From assembly GCF_014642735.1 (NCBI RefSeq), contig NZ_BMIV01000001.1, forward strand, positions 1 to 64,000: a stretch of DNA of 64,000 nucleotides, written 5' to 3'. Origin of the DNA: Paracoccus acridae (GTDB lineage Bacteria > Pseudomonadota > Alphaproteobacteria > Rhodobacterales > Rhodobacteraceae). The notes beneath the pieces were generated by a model that worked only from the letters and a program-made list of their open reading frames with translations, was not told where the DNA came from and searched no databases. Of this stretch, positions 19,067 through 28,254 are shown piece by piece. Within the stretch, counting starts at the first letter, position 1, and each line of letters starts with the position of its first letter. The position numbers and the translations under genes were made by a program.

Positions 19067-20416
19067 ATGTCCCATATCACCGATTCCCCCCGGGCCGTTG
19101 CCGCCCGCACCGCGCTGCGTCCATTCCTGCTGCGGATGCATTTCTATGTCGGGCTGTTCGTCGGCCCCTTCATCTTCGTCGCGGCCCTGACCGGGCTGCT
19201 TTACGTCCTGACGCCGCAGATCGAATCCTGGCTGTATCGGGACGCGCTTTACACCGACAGCACCGGTCCCGCCCGCAGCCTGGCCGATCAGGCCCTGGCC
19301 GCGCGCACGGCCCTGGGCACAGGGCTTGCGGTATCCGCCGTCCGCCCCGCCACGGCGCCCGGCACCACCACGCGGATCATGTTTTCCGACCCCTCGCTTG
19401 GCGAATCCGAAAACCGGACGCTGTTCGTCGATCCCGCCACGCTTGAGGTGCGGGGCGACCTGACGACCTATGGCACCACCGGGATCCTGCCCTTCCGCAT
19501 CGCGCTGGATTACCTGCACCGCAACATGATGCTGGGCAGCCTTGGCCGATATTACAGCGAACTGGCCGCAAGCTGGCTGTGGGTCGCCGTTCTTGGCGGG
19601 GTCGCGCTGTGGGCCAGCGGCCCGCGCCGCCGCCGGACGGTCGCCGAGATGCCCGCCCCGCAGCGCCGCCGCTGGCTTCATTCCACCATCGGGCTGGTCC
19701 TGTCGCTGGCGTTGCTGTTCGTGTCGCTGACCGGCCTGACCTGGTCGCAGCAGGGCGGCGCGCGGATCGACGCCTTGCGCGCCGGACTGGGCTGGGTCAC
19801 GCCCTCGGCCAGCACGGCGCTTGAAGGGGCTGCGGTGCCCGCGTCGGACCATGGCGATCACGCGGGACATGGCATGGCGGTTCGGGAAGACCGGCTGGAC
19901 CAGCTTGACGCCGTGGCCGCCGCCGCCCGGGCGGGCGGGATCGATTCCCCGCTGATCGAGATCCGCCTGCCCAAGCCGGAACAAGCCTGGGTGGTGCGCG
20001 AATACGACCGCAGCTGGCCCACCCAGGTGGACACCGTGGCGATCCATCCCGACACGATGCAGATCACCAGCCGCGCCGATTTCGCGGATTTCACGCTGAT
20101 CCCCAAGCTGGTCCGCTGGGGCATCGACGCGCATATGGGCGTGCTGTTCGGCCTGCCGAACCAGATCCTGATGGCGGCCCTGGCGATCGGGCTGATGGCG
20201 ATGATCGTCTATGGCTATCGGATGTGGTGGGCGCGCCGTCCCGCAACGGCCGAGCCGCTGTGGGCCAGCTGGCGCCGCCTGTCGGCGGTGCAGCGCCTGG
20301 TCTGGGCGGGCCTAGCCGTCGCCCTTGGCTGGGCGCTGCCGGTGCTGGGCGTCAGCCTGGCCTTCTTCCTGGCGATTGACCTGTTGCGGGGGAGAAGAAT
20401 TAACCAACTGTCATAA
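19067..20416 (+). CDS. PepSY-associated TM helix domain-containing membrane protein
   Basis: Inner-membrane protein of 449 residues from the PepSY/PiuB-like family, often linked to siderophore-iron reduction. Helices are visible at about residues 22-47 (FYVGLFVGPFIFVAALTGLLYVL in two parts), 165-185, 205-228 and 350-372, plus a final pair near the C-terminus. A large periplasmic PepSY region lies between helices 1 and 2. A His-rich stretch, SDHGDHAGHG, lies near residue 260 in the second loop. I use ATG 19067 with CAGG upstream; GTG 19034 is possible. The gene follows the His/Cys-rich small gene and an FNR-like box, so low-oxygen metal handling is a reasonable guess. Confidence 0.8.
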   Translation: MSHITDSPRAVAARTALRPFLLRMHFYVGLFVGPFIFVAALTGLLYVLTPQIESWLYRDALYTDSTGPARSLADQALAARTALGTGLAVSAVRPATAPGTTTRIMFSDPSLGESENRTLFVDPATLEVRGDLTTYGTTGILPFRIALDYLHRNMMLGSLGRYYSELAASWLWVAVLGGVALWASGPRRRRTVAEMPAPQRRRWLHSTIGLVLSLALLFVSLTGLTWSQQGGARIDALRAGLGWVTPSASTALEGAAVPASDHGDHAGHGMAVREDRLDQLDAVAAAARAGGIDSPLIEIRLPKPEQAWVVREYDRSWPTQVDTVAIHPDTMQITSRADFADFTLIPKLVRWGIDAHMGVLFGLPNQILMAALAIGLMAMIVYGYRMWWARRPATAEPLWASWRRLSAVQRLVWAGLAVALGWALPVLGVSLAFFLAIDLLRGRRINQLS

Positions 20417-20488
20417 AACGCGTTCTTCGCTGGTCCTGTCGATGATACCGACGAATGCAGGTGTTTTCGATAGAAACGAGTGAACGGG

Positions 20489-21514
20489 ATGGGTGATCGT
20501 GCGGACTATATTCGGGAACTTGACGGCCTGCGGGCGATCAGCATCCTTCTGGTGCTCGCTGCCCATCTGCTGCCCCTGGGCCCCAAGATCCTGAGCCTGA
20601 ACAGCGTCTCCGGCCTTTTGGGAATGAGCCTTTTCTTCGGATTGTCCGGCTTCCTGATCACGACCTTCCTTTATCGTTCGCCAGACCAGATCGGGGCCTT
20701 CTTCCTGCGGCGTTCAGCGCGTATCCTGCCGCTGCTTTGGCTTTATGCGCTGATCGTTGCGGTTCTGATCCATGGGCGATGGGACAGCTTCCTTGCCGTG
20801 GCGTTCTTCACCCTCAACTACAGCGATCCATTGATCCTGCCGGGGATGAGCCATCTGTGGTCGATCTGCGTCGAGTTTCACTTCTACCTGTTCATCGGCC
20901 TGACGGTATGGGCCTTCGGACGAAAAGGACTCTGGATCATCCCCATGATGATGCTGGCGATCCTTGTCCTGCGGATCGATGCCGGGGCCTACAAGAGCAT
21001 CCGCACGCTGATGCGGGTGGATGAGATTTTCGCCGGGGGGATGGTCGCGCTGCTTTGGCAGAACCGCACCCATCCCGTTGCCGTTTCGATCCTGCGGACG
21101 ATCGGCAAGCTTTTCTGGTTGTGGGTCGTGCTTCTGCTGGCGTCTTGTCACGACGTTTCGGGGCCGCTGATGTATCTGCGCCCGTTGTTGGGGTTCTGCG
21201 TCCTCGCTGCGGTCCTGGAACATCAGGAAGGCCCGATCCGCCGGTTCCTGCGATTAGGGGTCTTCGCCTATATCGCCAAGATTTCGTATGCGCTTTACAT
21301 CTGGCACCCCTTGTTCCGGCTGGGATGGCTGGGCGAGCGCGGCTCGACCGCCTTCTTCTACGGGGTCAAGCGTCCGACCGCGATCGCACTCAGCTTCCTG
21401 TTCGCGCATGCGACCACCTTCACGATCGAACGGTTCTTCATCACGCGCGCGCGCAGATGGGAGGGGCAGCTTTTCCAGCCGAAGTCGCGGCCGCTTGACA
21501 TTGCGGCGGAATGA
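20489..21514 (+). CDS. Acyltransferase 3 family membrane protein
   Basis: Integral membrane O-acyltransferase of the OafA/YrhL type, which adds acetyl or other acyl groups to surface glycans. The 341-residue protein starts YIRELDGLRAISILLVLAAH, with the conserved R and H of this family. It contains about ten hydrophobic helices, and the FGLSGFLIT and FLRRSARILPLLWLY motifs. ATG at 20489 is preferred to GTG at 20480. The sugar substrate is unknown. Codon choice looks less GC-biased than the neighbours by eye. It converges on urtE with adjacent stop codons and no terminator between. Confidence 0.85.
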   Translation: MGDRADYIRELDGLRAISILLVLAAHLLPLGPKILSLNSVSGLLGMSLFFGLSGFLITTFLYRSPDQIGAFFLRRSARILPLLWLYALIVAVLIHGRWDSFLAVAFFTLNYSDPLILPGMSHLWSICVEFHFYLFIGLTVWAFGRKGLWIIPMMMLAILVLRIDAGAYKSIRTLMRVDEIFAGGMVALLWQNRTHPVAVSILRTIGKLFWLWVVLLLASCHDVSGPLMYLRPLLGFCVLAAVLEHQEGPIRRFLRLGVFAYIAKISYALYIWHPLFRLGWLGERGSTAFFYGVKRPTAIALSFLFAHATTFTIERFFITRARRWEGQLFQPKSRPLDIAAE

Positions 21515-22222
21515 TCACGCCGCCACGTGACCTGCCAGCCGGGCATGCAGATCGGCGCGGCGCAGGCTGGCCTTGGGGCCTTGCATGACGGCGCGACCCC
21601 GTTCCAGCACCAGGAAGTCGTCGCCCAGATCCCAGGCGAAGTCGAAGAACTGTTCCACCAGCACGATGGTCATGTCGCCCCGGTCACGCAGGGCGGCGAT
21701 GACGCGGCCGATCTGGCTGATGATGTTGGGCTGAATGCCCTCGGTCGGTTCGTCCAGCAGCAGGACGCGGGGGCGGGTGATCAGCGCGCGGGCGATGGCA
21801 AGCTGCTGCTGCTGGCCGCCCGACAGGTCGCCGCCGCGGCGGTGCGCCATTTCAGCCAGGACGGGGAAGCTGTCGAAGATCTCCTCCGGGATGCGGCGGT
21901 CGGCGCGGGGCAGGCAGGCAAAGCCCGTCTCCAGGTTCTCGCGCACGGTCAGCATGGGAAAGATCGCGCGGCCTTGCGGGACATAGCCCACGCCCAGCCG
22001 CGCCATCTGCTGGGCCGTGACGCGGCCCAAGGGCTTGCCGTCGAAGGCGATGTCGCCGCCGGACCGTTGATGCCGCCCGGCCAGCAGGTTCATCAGTGAG
22101 GTCTTGCCCACGCCGTTGTTGCCCATCACGCAGGTGACCGATCCGGGACGCGCGGCGATGTCGATCCCGTGCAGGATCTGGCTGCTGCCGTAATGCAGGG
22201 TCAGGTTGGTGGCTTCCAGCAT
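21515..22222 (-). CDS. urtE: Urea ABC transporter ATP-binding subunit UrtE
   Basis: LivF-type ATPase of the high-affinity urea importer, 235 residues. Walker A is GNNGVGKTS, the signature is LSGGQQQQLAIARAL, and Walker B is VLLLDEPTEGIQP; the TEGIQPN wording is typical of UrtE rather than generic LivF. Last gene of urtABCDE; its ATG lies 3 bp after the urtD stop. Confidence 0.95.
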   Translation of the reverse strand: MLEATNLTLHYGSSQILHGIDIAARPGSVTCVMGNNGVGKTSLMNLLAGRHQRSGGDIAFDGKPLGRVTAQQMARLGVGYVPQGRAIFPMLTVRENLETGFACLPRADRRIPEEIFDSFPVLAEMAHRRGGDLSGGQQQQLAIARALITRPRVLLLDEPTEGIQPNIISQIGRVIAALRDRGDMTIVLVEQFFDFAWDLGDDFLVLERGRAVMQGPKASLRRADLHARLAGHVAA

Positions 22223-22225
22223 GTC

Positions 22226-22966
22226 CTATCGCCCCAGATAGACTTCGATGACATCGGGATTGCGGGTCACATGGTCCAGCGACCCCTCGGCCAGGACGGA
22301 GCCCTGGTGCAGCACGGTGACCTTGCAGTTCAGGCGGCGCACGAAGTCCATGTCATGTTCCACGACCACCACGGCCCGCGTCTGCGCCAGACGCACCAGC
22401 AGCGCGGTGGTCTGCTCGCGTTCGGCCAGGGTCATGCCGGCGGCGGGTTCGTCGACCAGCAGCAGGCGCGGTTCCTGGGCCAGCAGCATCCCGATCTCCA
22501 GCCATTGCTTCTGGCCGTGCGACAACTCGCCCGCCTTGCGGGTGATCTGGGCCGCCAATCCGACTTCGGAGGCAAGTTCGGCCACCTTGCCCGTCGAGTC
22601 CACCGACGGCCGCCAGCCAAGTACCGCGAAGGGGTTGCGATTGGCCTTCAGCGCCATGGTCAGGTTGTCGGCGACGGTCTGGTCCTCGAAGACGGTGGGG
22701 CGCTGGAACTTGCGGCCGATGCCGGCGCGGGCGATCTGGGCCTCGTTCATCTTCAGAAGGGATTTCGGCGGTGTGCCCCATTTCACGTCACCCGCGTCGG
22801 GCCGGGTCTTGCCGGTCACGATGTCCATGAAGGTGGTCTTGCCCGCGCCGTTGGGGCCGATCACGGCGCGCAGTTCCGCGTCCCCGATGTTGAAGGACAG
22901 GTTGTCGATGGCCTTGAAGCCGTCGAAGCTGACCGAGATGCTGTCCACCTCCAGAAGGGCGCTCAT
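22226..22966 (-). CDS. urtD: Urea ABC transporter ATP-binding subunit UrtD
   Basis: LivG-type ATPase, 246 residues. Walker A GPNGAGKTTFMD at about residues 38-49, signature LSHGQKQWLEIGMLL (the SHGQKQWLEI form is characteristic of UrtD), and Walker B LLLVDEPAAGM. It pairs with UrtE to drive urea uptake through UrtB/UrtC. Start ATG 22966 overlaps the urtC stop by 4 bp. Confidence 0.96.
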   Translation of the reverse strand: MSALLEVDSISVSFDGFKAIDNLSFNIGDAELRAVIGPNGAGKTTFMDIVTGKTRPDAGDVKWGTPPKSLLKMNEAQIARAGIGRKFQRPTVFEDQTVADNLTMALKANRNPFAVLGWRPSVDSTGKVAELASEVGLAAQITRKAGELSHGQKQWLEIGMLLAQEPRLLLVDEPAAGMTLAEREQTTALLVRLAQTRAVVVVEHDMDFVRRLNCKVTVLHQGSVLAEGSLDHVTRNPDVIEVYLGR

Positions 22967-24180
22967 GCCTTGGCCTCCTTGGCATGTCGTTCGGGGGAAG
23001 GGGCGCGAAGCGGGCCGATCCGGTCCACGACCCCGGCGATGCCCTTGGGCGCGAACAACGTGACCAGCACGAAGCCCAAGCCAAGCGCCACCTGCCACCA
23101 GTCCACCCAGTTGACCGTGTATCCCGGCAGGTGGATCCCCGGCGCCCGCCCGCCGGTGAACCAGCTTGACAGCAGCGAGACGAAGACCGCCCCGATGATC
23201 GCGCCATAAAGCCTGCCCCGCCCGCCGATCGCGACCCAGACGGCCAGGTAGATCGAGGCAATGGGCATCAGTTCCGCCGGGTTGATGATCCCGGCCTGCG
23301 GATAATAAAGCGCCCCGGCCACGGCGGTGATCATCGCGGCCAGGGTGAAGACCACCAGCTTGAACCCCTCGACCGGGTAGCCCAGGAAGCGCACGCGGGT
23401 TTCGTCGTCGCGGATGGCCCGGACCACGCTGCCGAACTTGCCGCTGACCAGCCAGGCCGCCAGCACGTAAGCCAAGCCCAGGGCCAGGGCAGAGGCCCAA
23501 AGGAACCAGACCGACAGCGTCGCCTGATCCACCGCGTCCAGTCCGGGGATGTTCTGCAGGCCTGACAGCCCGTTGTTGCCCCGGAACCCGCTGTCGTTCT
23601 GGAACAGCCACAGGGCCAAGGCCAGCGTCATGGCTTGGGTCAGGATCGACAGATAGACCCCGTTCACGCGGCTGCGGAAGGCCAGCCAGCCGAAGACCAG
23701 GGCCAGCAGGCCGGGCACCGCCAGGACCAGCAAAAGCTGGATCGGCAGCGAATGGGCGAAGGACCAGACCAGCGGCAGGTCGGACGATCCGACGACGCCG
23801 AAGATCTGGTTGGCGACGCCTTCCTGCAGTTCCGCCGTCGTGGGCGGGATCGGGTTCTGGGCCAGCGAGGCTGCGACGATGCCTTCGGTCCGGGCATACA
23901 TCAGCCACTGCCCGATCAGATAGCCGCCAAGGGCGAAAAACGCCATCTGCCCCAGCGACAGGATGCCCAGGTATCCCCAGACCAGGTCCATCGCCACCGC
24001 CGCAAGCGCCAGGCACAGCGTCTTGCCCAGCACCTTCACGGTCGAGGTCGGGACGGTGCCGCTGCCATAGGCCTGGCTCAGCAGGGTAACGGCGACCGTG
24101 AAGACGGCCAGGACCGCCAGCACGACCAGGATGGAGGGATTGCGCAGGATGAAGGGCTGCCGGGTCAGCTTTTCGGTCAT
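22963..24180 (-). CDS. urtC: Urea ABC transporter permease UrtC
   Basis: LivM-type permease, 405 residues with about ten membrane helices. The stretch MDLVWGYLGILSLGQMAFFALGGY and the FRSRVNGVYLSILTQA motif are typical of UrtC. It forms the transmembrane channel with UrtB. It begins 4 bp after the urtB stop and overlaps urtD by 4 bp. Confidence 0.95.
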   Translation of the reverse strand: MTEKLTRQPFILRNPSILVVLAVLAVFTVAVTLLSQAYGSGTVPTSTVKVLGKTLCLALAAVAMDLVWGYLGILSLGQMAFFALGGYLIGQWLMYARTEGIVAASLAQNPIPPTTAELQEGVANQIFGVVGSSDLPLVWSFAHSLPIQLLLVLAVPGLLALVFGWLAFRSRVNGVYLSILTQAMTLALALWLFQNDSGFRGNNGLSGLQNIPGLDAVDQATLSVWFLWASALALGLAYVLAAWLVSGKFGSVVRAIRDDETRVRFLGYPVEGFKLVVFTLAAMITAVAGALYYPQAGIINPAELMPIASIYLAVWVAIGGRGRLYGAIIGAVFVSLLSSWFTGGRAPGIHLPGYTVNWVDWWQVALGLGFVLVTLFAPKGIAGVVDRIGPLRAPSPERHAKEAKA

Positions 24181-24184
24181 GGGG

Positions 24185-26098
24185 TCACGCCTCTGCCGCG
24201 CGGCCGCGCTGCGGGATGATGCCGCGCGGCCGGAACTGGATGAAGATGATGATGAACAGGATCATGAAGGTCTGGGCGGCGAGCGTGTTCGCGGGGTTCA
24301 GGGCCTCGATCACCTTGGACAGCCCGCCGATCAGCGCGGCGCCCGCCAGCGTCCCCCAGATGTTGCCGACGCCCCCCACGACCACCGTCATGAAGCTTTG
24401 CACGATGTAGTGCTGGCCCAGTTCGGACGTGACCTGCGCGAACAGCCCGATGGCCACGCCCGCGATGCCCGCGATGCCCGAGCCAAGGCCAAAGGTCATC
24501 ATCGCGATGCGGTCGGGGTTGATCCCCATCGACGCCGCCATGCCTGGGTTCTGGGTGACCGCGCGGACCTCCAGCCCCAGGCGGGTGCGCTTCATGATGA
24601 ACAGGAACAGGCCCAGGAACAGCAGCGCCAGCACGAAGATCGCCACCCGGATGGAACTGATCGAGATCACGTCGTTGATCGTGATGGCGCCTTCCAGCCA
24701 GGCGGGGGCGGTCAGCGGGCGGGCCTGCGTGCCGAAGATGTTCTTGGCAAGCTGCTGAAGCGCAATGGACACGCCGAAGGTCGCCAGCAGCGTTTCCAGT
24801 GGGCGATGCGCCAGGTGGCGGATGACCAGCCGATACAGCAACACCCCCGCGCCGAAGGTCACGGCGAAGGCCAGCGGCAGGGCCAGGACCAGCGACAGGG
24901 TGCGGTTGGCGACCAGGGTCTGGACGACATAGCCGGTATAGGCGCCCATCATGATGAATTCGCCATGCGCCATGTTGATGACGCGCATCACGCCGAAGGT
25001 GACGGCCAGCCCGATGGCCGCCAGGAAATAGATCGAGGCCAGGGACAGCGCGTCCAGCCCCAGATCGATGCCGGTCATCGCCGCCAGCCGCACCTGCGCG
25101 CCGGTCTGCGCGGCGCGGGCGGCATCGGTCACGTCGCTGTCGGGTTCGGCATAGATTTCGAAGAAACGGTGGGCGGCAAGGGCTGCCTCGGCCTCGGCCT
25201 CGGTCGCAGCGGGGGGCACGGCGCCCGAGGCTTCAAGCGCCTCGTAGGCGCGGTCGCGGGCTGCCGGATCCGAAAGCTCGGCCACCGGGACGCCGCCCAC
25301 GCTTCCGTCCACGATATTGGCGGCAAGCGCGTTGCGCTGATCGGCGGGGGTCAGGCGGGGTTGCAGGACGCCCTGGCTGGTCAGCAGGGCGATGGCGGCC
25401 TCTCGCGGGAAGTCGGCCTGGCCCACCGTCAGTTCGCGGGCGATGTTAGCCTGCGGCTCGGTGGGGGCGGCGACGCGGGTCGTCGCCAGCAGCGGGTTCA
25501 GCGCGGCGCGGAAATCCAGGCCGACATCGCCAGACATCGCCTCGATCGCCGCGACGCGTGCGGCGGGGTTGGGATCGAAGCGGATCGCCAGAAGGGCCGT
25601 CACCCGGTCCCGCTGCGCGGCCAGGGCAGGATCGGCCTCGGCCGGGGCGGCGCGCAGAGCCGCAAGATGCTCGGCGGTGCCGTCGCGGGCGATGCTGGCC
25701 AGGGCGGCGGCGCGGCGGGCCGGATCGGGGCTGGAAATCTCTCCGGCGACAAGGGCGGATTCGATGATGCCGCGCACGCCGGAATTGGGGCGCAGCATCT
25801 TGGGATCGGCGCCGGGAACGGGCTGGCCGGTCACGGCATCGGTGGCGGCGTCGCCGTCCACGATCAGCAGCCGCCCGTCATCCGTCACCCCCAGCGAGCG
25901 GTCGGCCCAGGCGGACAGCAGGGCCAGCCCCTCGGGTCCGGTGGCGGCGATCTGCGCCACCAAGGGTTCGACCGTGCGGCGCGAGGGCTTTTCGATCTGG
26001 TCCAGGTTCTCGGCCACCACCGCCTGAAGCGCGGGGTTCGCGCTGGCGGGCATCGCCAGAAGCAGCGTCAGGGCAAGGGCGAGGAGGGAGCGGATCAT
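24185..26098 (-). CDS. urtB: Urea ABC transporter permease UrtB
   Basis: LivH-type permease of 637 residues. After a signal peptide (MIRSLLALALTLLLAMPASA) comes a long periplasmic alpha-helical region (about residues 25-330), then the permease domain with about eight helices (LDALSLASIYFLAAIGLAVTFG... onwards). The large exported N-terminal region distinguishes UrtB from ordinary LivH. Start ATG 26098 is chosen because it begins the signal peptide. Confidence 0.95.
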   Translation of the reverse strand: MIRSLLALALTLLLAMPASANPALQAVVAENLDQIEKPSRRTVEPLVAQIAATGPEGLALLSAWADRSLGVTDDGRLLIVDGDAATDAVTGQPVPGADPKMLRPNSGVRGIIESALVAGEISSPDPARRAAALASIARDGTAEHLAALRAAPAEADPALAAQRDRVTALLAIRFDPNPAARVAAIEAMSGDVGLDFRAALNPLLATTRVAAPTEPQANIARELTVGQADFPREAAIALLTSQGVLQPRLTPADQRNALAANIVDGSVGGVPVAELSDPAARDRAYEALEASGAVPPAATEAEAEAALAAHRFFEIYAEPDSDVTDAARAAQTGAQVRLAAMTGIDLGLDALSLASIYFLAAIGLAVTFGVMRVINMAHGEFIMMGAYTGYVVQTLVANRTLSLVLALPLAFAVTFGAGVLLYRLVIRHLAHRPLETLLATFGVSIALQQLAKNIFGTQARPLTAPAWLEGAITINDVISISSIRVAIFVLALLFLGLFLFIMKRTRLGLEVRAVTQNPGMAASMGINPDRIAMMTFGLGSGIAGIAGVAIGLFAQVTSELGQHYIVQSFMTVVVGGVGNIWGTLAGAALIGGLSKVIEALNPANTLAAQTFMILFIIIFIQFRPRGIIPQRGRAAEA

Positions 26099-26146
26099 GG
26101 GCGCGTTCCTTGGACGAAGGGGGCGGCAGGGCCGCCCCCGCAAGGG

Positions 26147-27430
26147 TCAATAGTTCGACTGGACCTGCACGCAGGCGTTCGTCTGGGTGTTGAACATGCC
26201 GCAGTCCTTGCCCGGCCAGTCGGCTTCCAGCTTGGCGGATTCGGGCAGGAAGTCGGTCCAGGCATCGCCCGGCACGGGTTCGGTCTGGCTGACGATGTCG
26301 AACTGGCCATCCTCGCGGATCTCTCCGATCAGGACCGGCTTGGTCAGGTGGTGGTTCGGAAGGACCATGGCGGTGCCGCCGGTCAGGTTCGGAACCGTGA
26401 CGCCGACGATGGCGTCCAGCACGGGATCGACATCCGTGGTGCCGGCCTTTTCGACGGCGGCGACCCAGGCGTTGAAGCCGATCACGGTGGCCTCCATCGG
26501 GTCGTTGGTCACGCGGTCCTCGTCGCCGATGAAGGTTTTCCATTCCTCGATGAAAGCGGTGTTGGCATCCGATTCGGCCGTCTGGAAATAGTTCCAGGCG
26601 GCCAGGTGCCCGACCAGGTTCGCGGTATCCAGGCCCGCCAGTTCCTCCTCGCCGACCGAGAAGGCCATGACCGGGATGTCGTCGGCCGAAACGCCCGCCG
26701 CCGCCAGCTCCTTGTAGAAGCCCACATTGGCGTCGCCATTGATGGTGGAGACCACGCCGACCTTCTTGCCGTCCGCGCCAAGCGCCACCACGTCGGCCAC
26801 GATCTTGGACCAGTCCGAATGGCCGAAGGGGGTGTAGTTGACGAAGATGTCGCCTTCCGCCACGCCCTTGTCCTTCAGATAGGCGTCCAGGATGTTGTTC
26901 GTGGTGCGCGGATAGACATAGTCGGTGCCCAGCAGCGCCCATTTCTCGACGCCCAGTTCCTCGGCCATGTAATCCACCGCCGGGATCGCCTGCTGGTTCG
27001 GCGCGGCGCCGGTATAGATCACGTTCCTGGACGACTCCTCGCCTTCGTATTGGACGGGATAGAACAGCAACCCGTTCAGTTCCTCGATCACCGGCAGCAC
27101 GGATTTGCGGCTGACGCTGGTCCAGCAGCCGAAGATCGCGTCCACCTCGCTGACGGTCAGCAATTCGCGCGCCTTTTCGGCGAACAGCGGCCAGTCGGAC
27201 GCGGGGTCCACCACCACGGCTTCCAGCGGGCGACCCAGAAGACCGCCCTTGGCGTTCTGCCGTTCCACCATCATCAGAACCGTGTCCTTCAGCGTGGTTT
27301 CCGAGATCGCCATGGTGCCCGACAGCGAATGCAGCACGCCGATCTTGATCGGCTCGCCGTCCTGCGCCAACGCGCCCGTTGCCAATGCCATGGCGGTGGT
27401 CAGCGCCAGCATCGCGGACAGTTTGTTCAT
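26147..27430 (-). CDS. urtA: Urea ABC transporter substrate-binding protein UrtA
   Basis: Periplasmic urea-binding protein, 427 residues with a Sec signal peptide (residues 1-22, cleaved after GALA). KIGVLHSLSGTMAISETTLKD and FGCWTSVSRKSVLPV are diagnostic for UrtA. A GGGGAAGG ribosome site lies upstream. Of three possible starts (GTG 27436, ATG 27433, ATG 27430) the last has the best spacing. First gene of urtABCDE, 188 bp downstream of ureG on the same strand. Confidence 0.96.
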   Translation of the reverse strand: MNKLSAMLALTTAMALATGALAQDGEPIKIGVLHSLSGTMAISETTLKDTVLMMVERQNAKGGLLGRPLEAVVVDPASDWPLFAEKARELLTVSEVDAIFGCWTSVSRKSVLPVIEELNGLLFYPVQYEGEESSRNVIYTGAAPNQQAIPAVDYMAEELGVEKWALLGTDYVYPRTTNNILDAYLKDKGVAEGDIFVNYTPFGHSDWSKIVADVVALGADGKKVGVVSTINGDANVGFYKELAAAGVSADDIPVMAFSVGEEELAGLDTANLVGHLAAWNYFQTAESDANTAFIEEWKTFIGDEDRVTNDPMEATVIGFNAWVAAVEKAGTTDVDPVLDAIVGVTVPNLTGGTAMVLPNHHLTKPVLIGEIREDGQFDIVSQTEPVPGDAWTDFLPESAKLEADWPGKDCGMFNTQTNACVQVQSNY

Positions 27431-27579
27431 CATCACCTTCCCCGGCCGTTCGGCCCTGTGTCCCTGTTGTTCCCGTGAAGGCGCGGGGCCTTCGCACCTG
27501 CAGCAAGACGGGATTTGCCGGGGCTGAACAGGCCTTGGGCAGGGTTTCGGGCGGGGGATGCGGTAACTGGGTGGACCCT

Positions 27580-27603
27580 GGGCAACCCTGCGGGCAGTTG
27601 CCC
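27580..27603 (-). terminator. Hairpin between ureG and urtA
   Basis: GGGCAAC at 27580-27586 pairs with GTTGCCC at 27597-27603 (10-nt loop), 16 bp after the ureG stop. No T-run follows. A second small inverted repeat (GGGT-GG-ACCC, 27569-27578) is adjacent. This may separate the ure and urt transcripts or cause partial attenuation. Confidence 0.4.
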
Positions 27604-27618
27604 GCGCCGCAGGCAGGT

Positions 27619-28254
27619 TCAGGCTGCGCGCGGCTGCAATCCGCCCTGGTCGATCAGGAAATCGACGATCCGGTCCACCCCCTGGCCGTGGCGCAGTTGC
27701 GCCATGATCACCGGGCGGGGGCCGCGCGCCGTTCGCGCATCACGTTCCAGCAAGGCGGCATCCACGCCGACATGGGGCGCAAGGTCGGTCTTGTTCACCA
27801 CCAGCAGATCCGACCGCGCCAGTCCCGGCCCGCGCTTGCGGGGAATGTCCTGACCCGCCGCCGTGTCGATGACATAGATCGTCAGGTCCGCCAGTTCCGG
27901 CGAAAAGGTCGCGGCCAGATTGTCGCCGCCCGATTCGATCAGCACCAGGTCCAGGTCTGGAAAGGCCGCGTTCAGGTCGGCGATGGCGGCCAGGTTGATG
28001 CTGGCATCCTCGCGGATCGCGGTATGGGGGCAGCCGCCGGTTTCCACGCCCCGGATGCGTTCGGCGGGCAGGACCTGGGCGCGCATCAGCGCCTCGGCAT
28101 CCTCGCGGGTGTAGATGTCGTTGGTGACGACCGCCATGGACAGGCGCGGCGCAAGTGCCCGGGCCAGTTGCTCGGTCAGCGTGGTCTTGCCCGCGCCGAC
28201 GGGGCCGCCGATGCCGACGCGCAAGGGTCCATGATGGGGGCCGGTGTTGGTCAT
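27619..28254 (-). CDS. ureG: Urease accessory protein UreG
   Basis: GTPase that powers nickel insertion into urease with UreD, UreF and UreE. The 211-residue protein has a P-loop ([11 protein letters not shown], residues 16-26), the metal-binding GCPHTAI segment, and [14 protein letters not shown] for guanine recognition. It overlaps ureF by 4 bp. Confidence 0.97.
   Translation of the reverse strand: MTNTGPHHGPLRVGIGGPVGAGKTTLTEQLARALAPRLSMAVVTNDIYTREDAEALMRAQVLPAERIRGVETGGCPHTAIREDASINLAAIADLNAAFPDLDLVLIESGGDNLAATFSPELADLTIYVIDTAAGQDIPRKRGPGLARSDLLVVNKTDLAPHVGVDAALLERDARTARGPRPVIMAQLRHGQGVDRIVDFLIDQGGLQPRAA

Noticed and set aside
20489..21514. Acyltransferase gene as part of a mobile island
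   Set aside because: Slightly less GC-biased codons, but no integrase, repeats or tRNA boundary; a single gene is not enough to claim transfer.
24098..27478. Very long plus-strand open frame (over 1100 codons) opposite urtA and urtB
   Set aside because: High-GC shadow frame: its translation is Gly/His/Arg/Gln-rich with no domains, while the minus strand encodes clear urea-transporter proteins.
27500..27540. Sigma-54 promoter upstream of urtA (GGCAAATCCCGTCTTGC on the minus strand)
   Set aside because: GG and GC elements are 13 bp apart instead of 10, so it does not fit the -24/-12 consensus.
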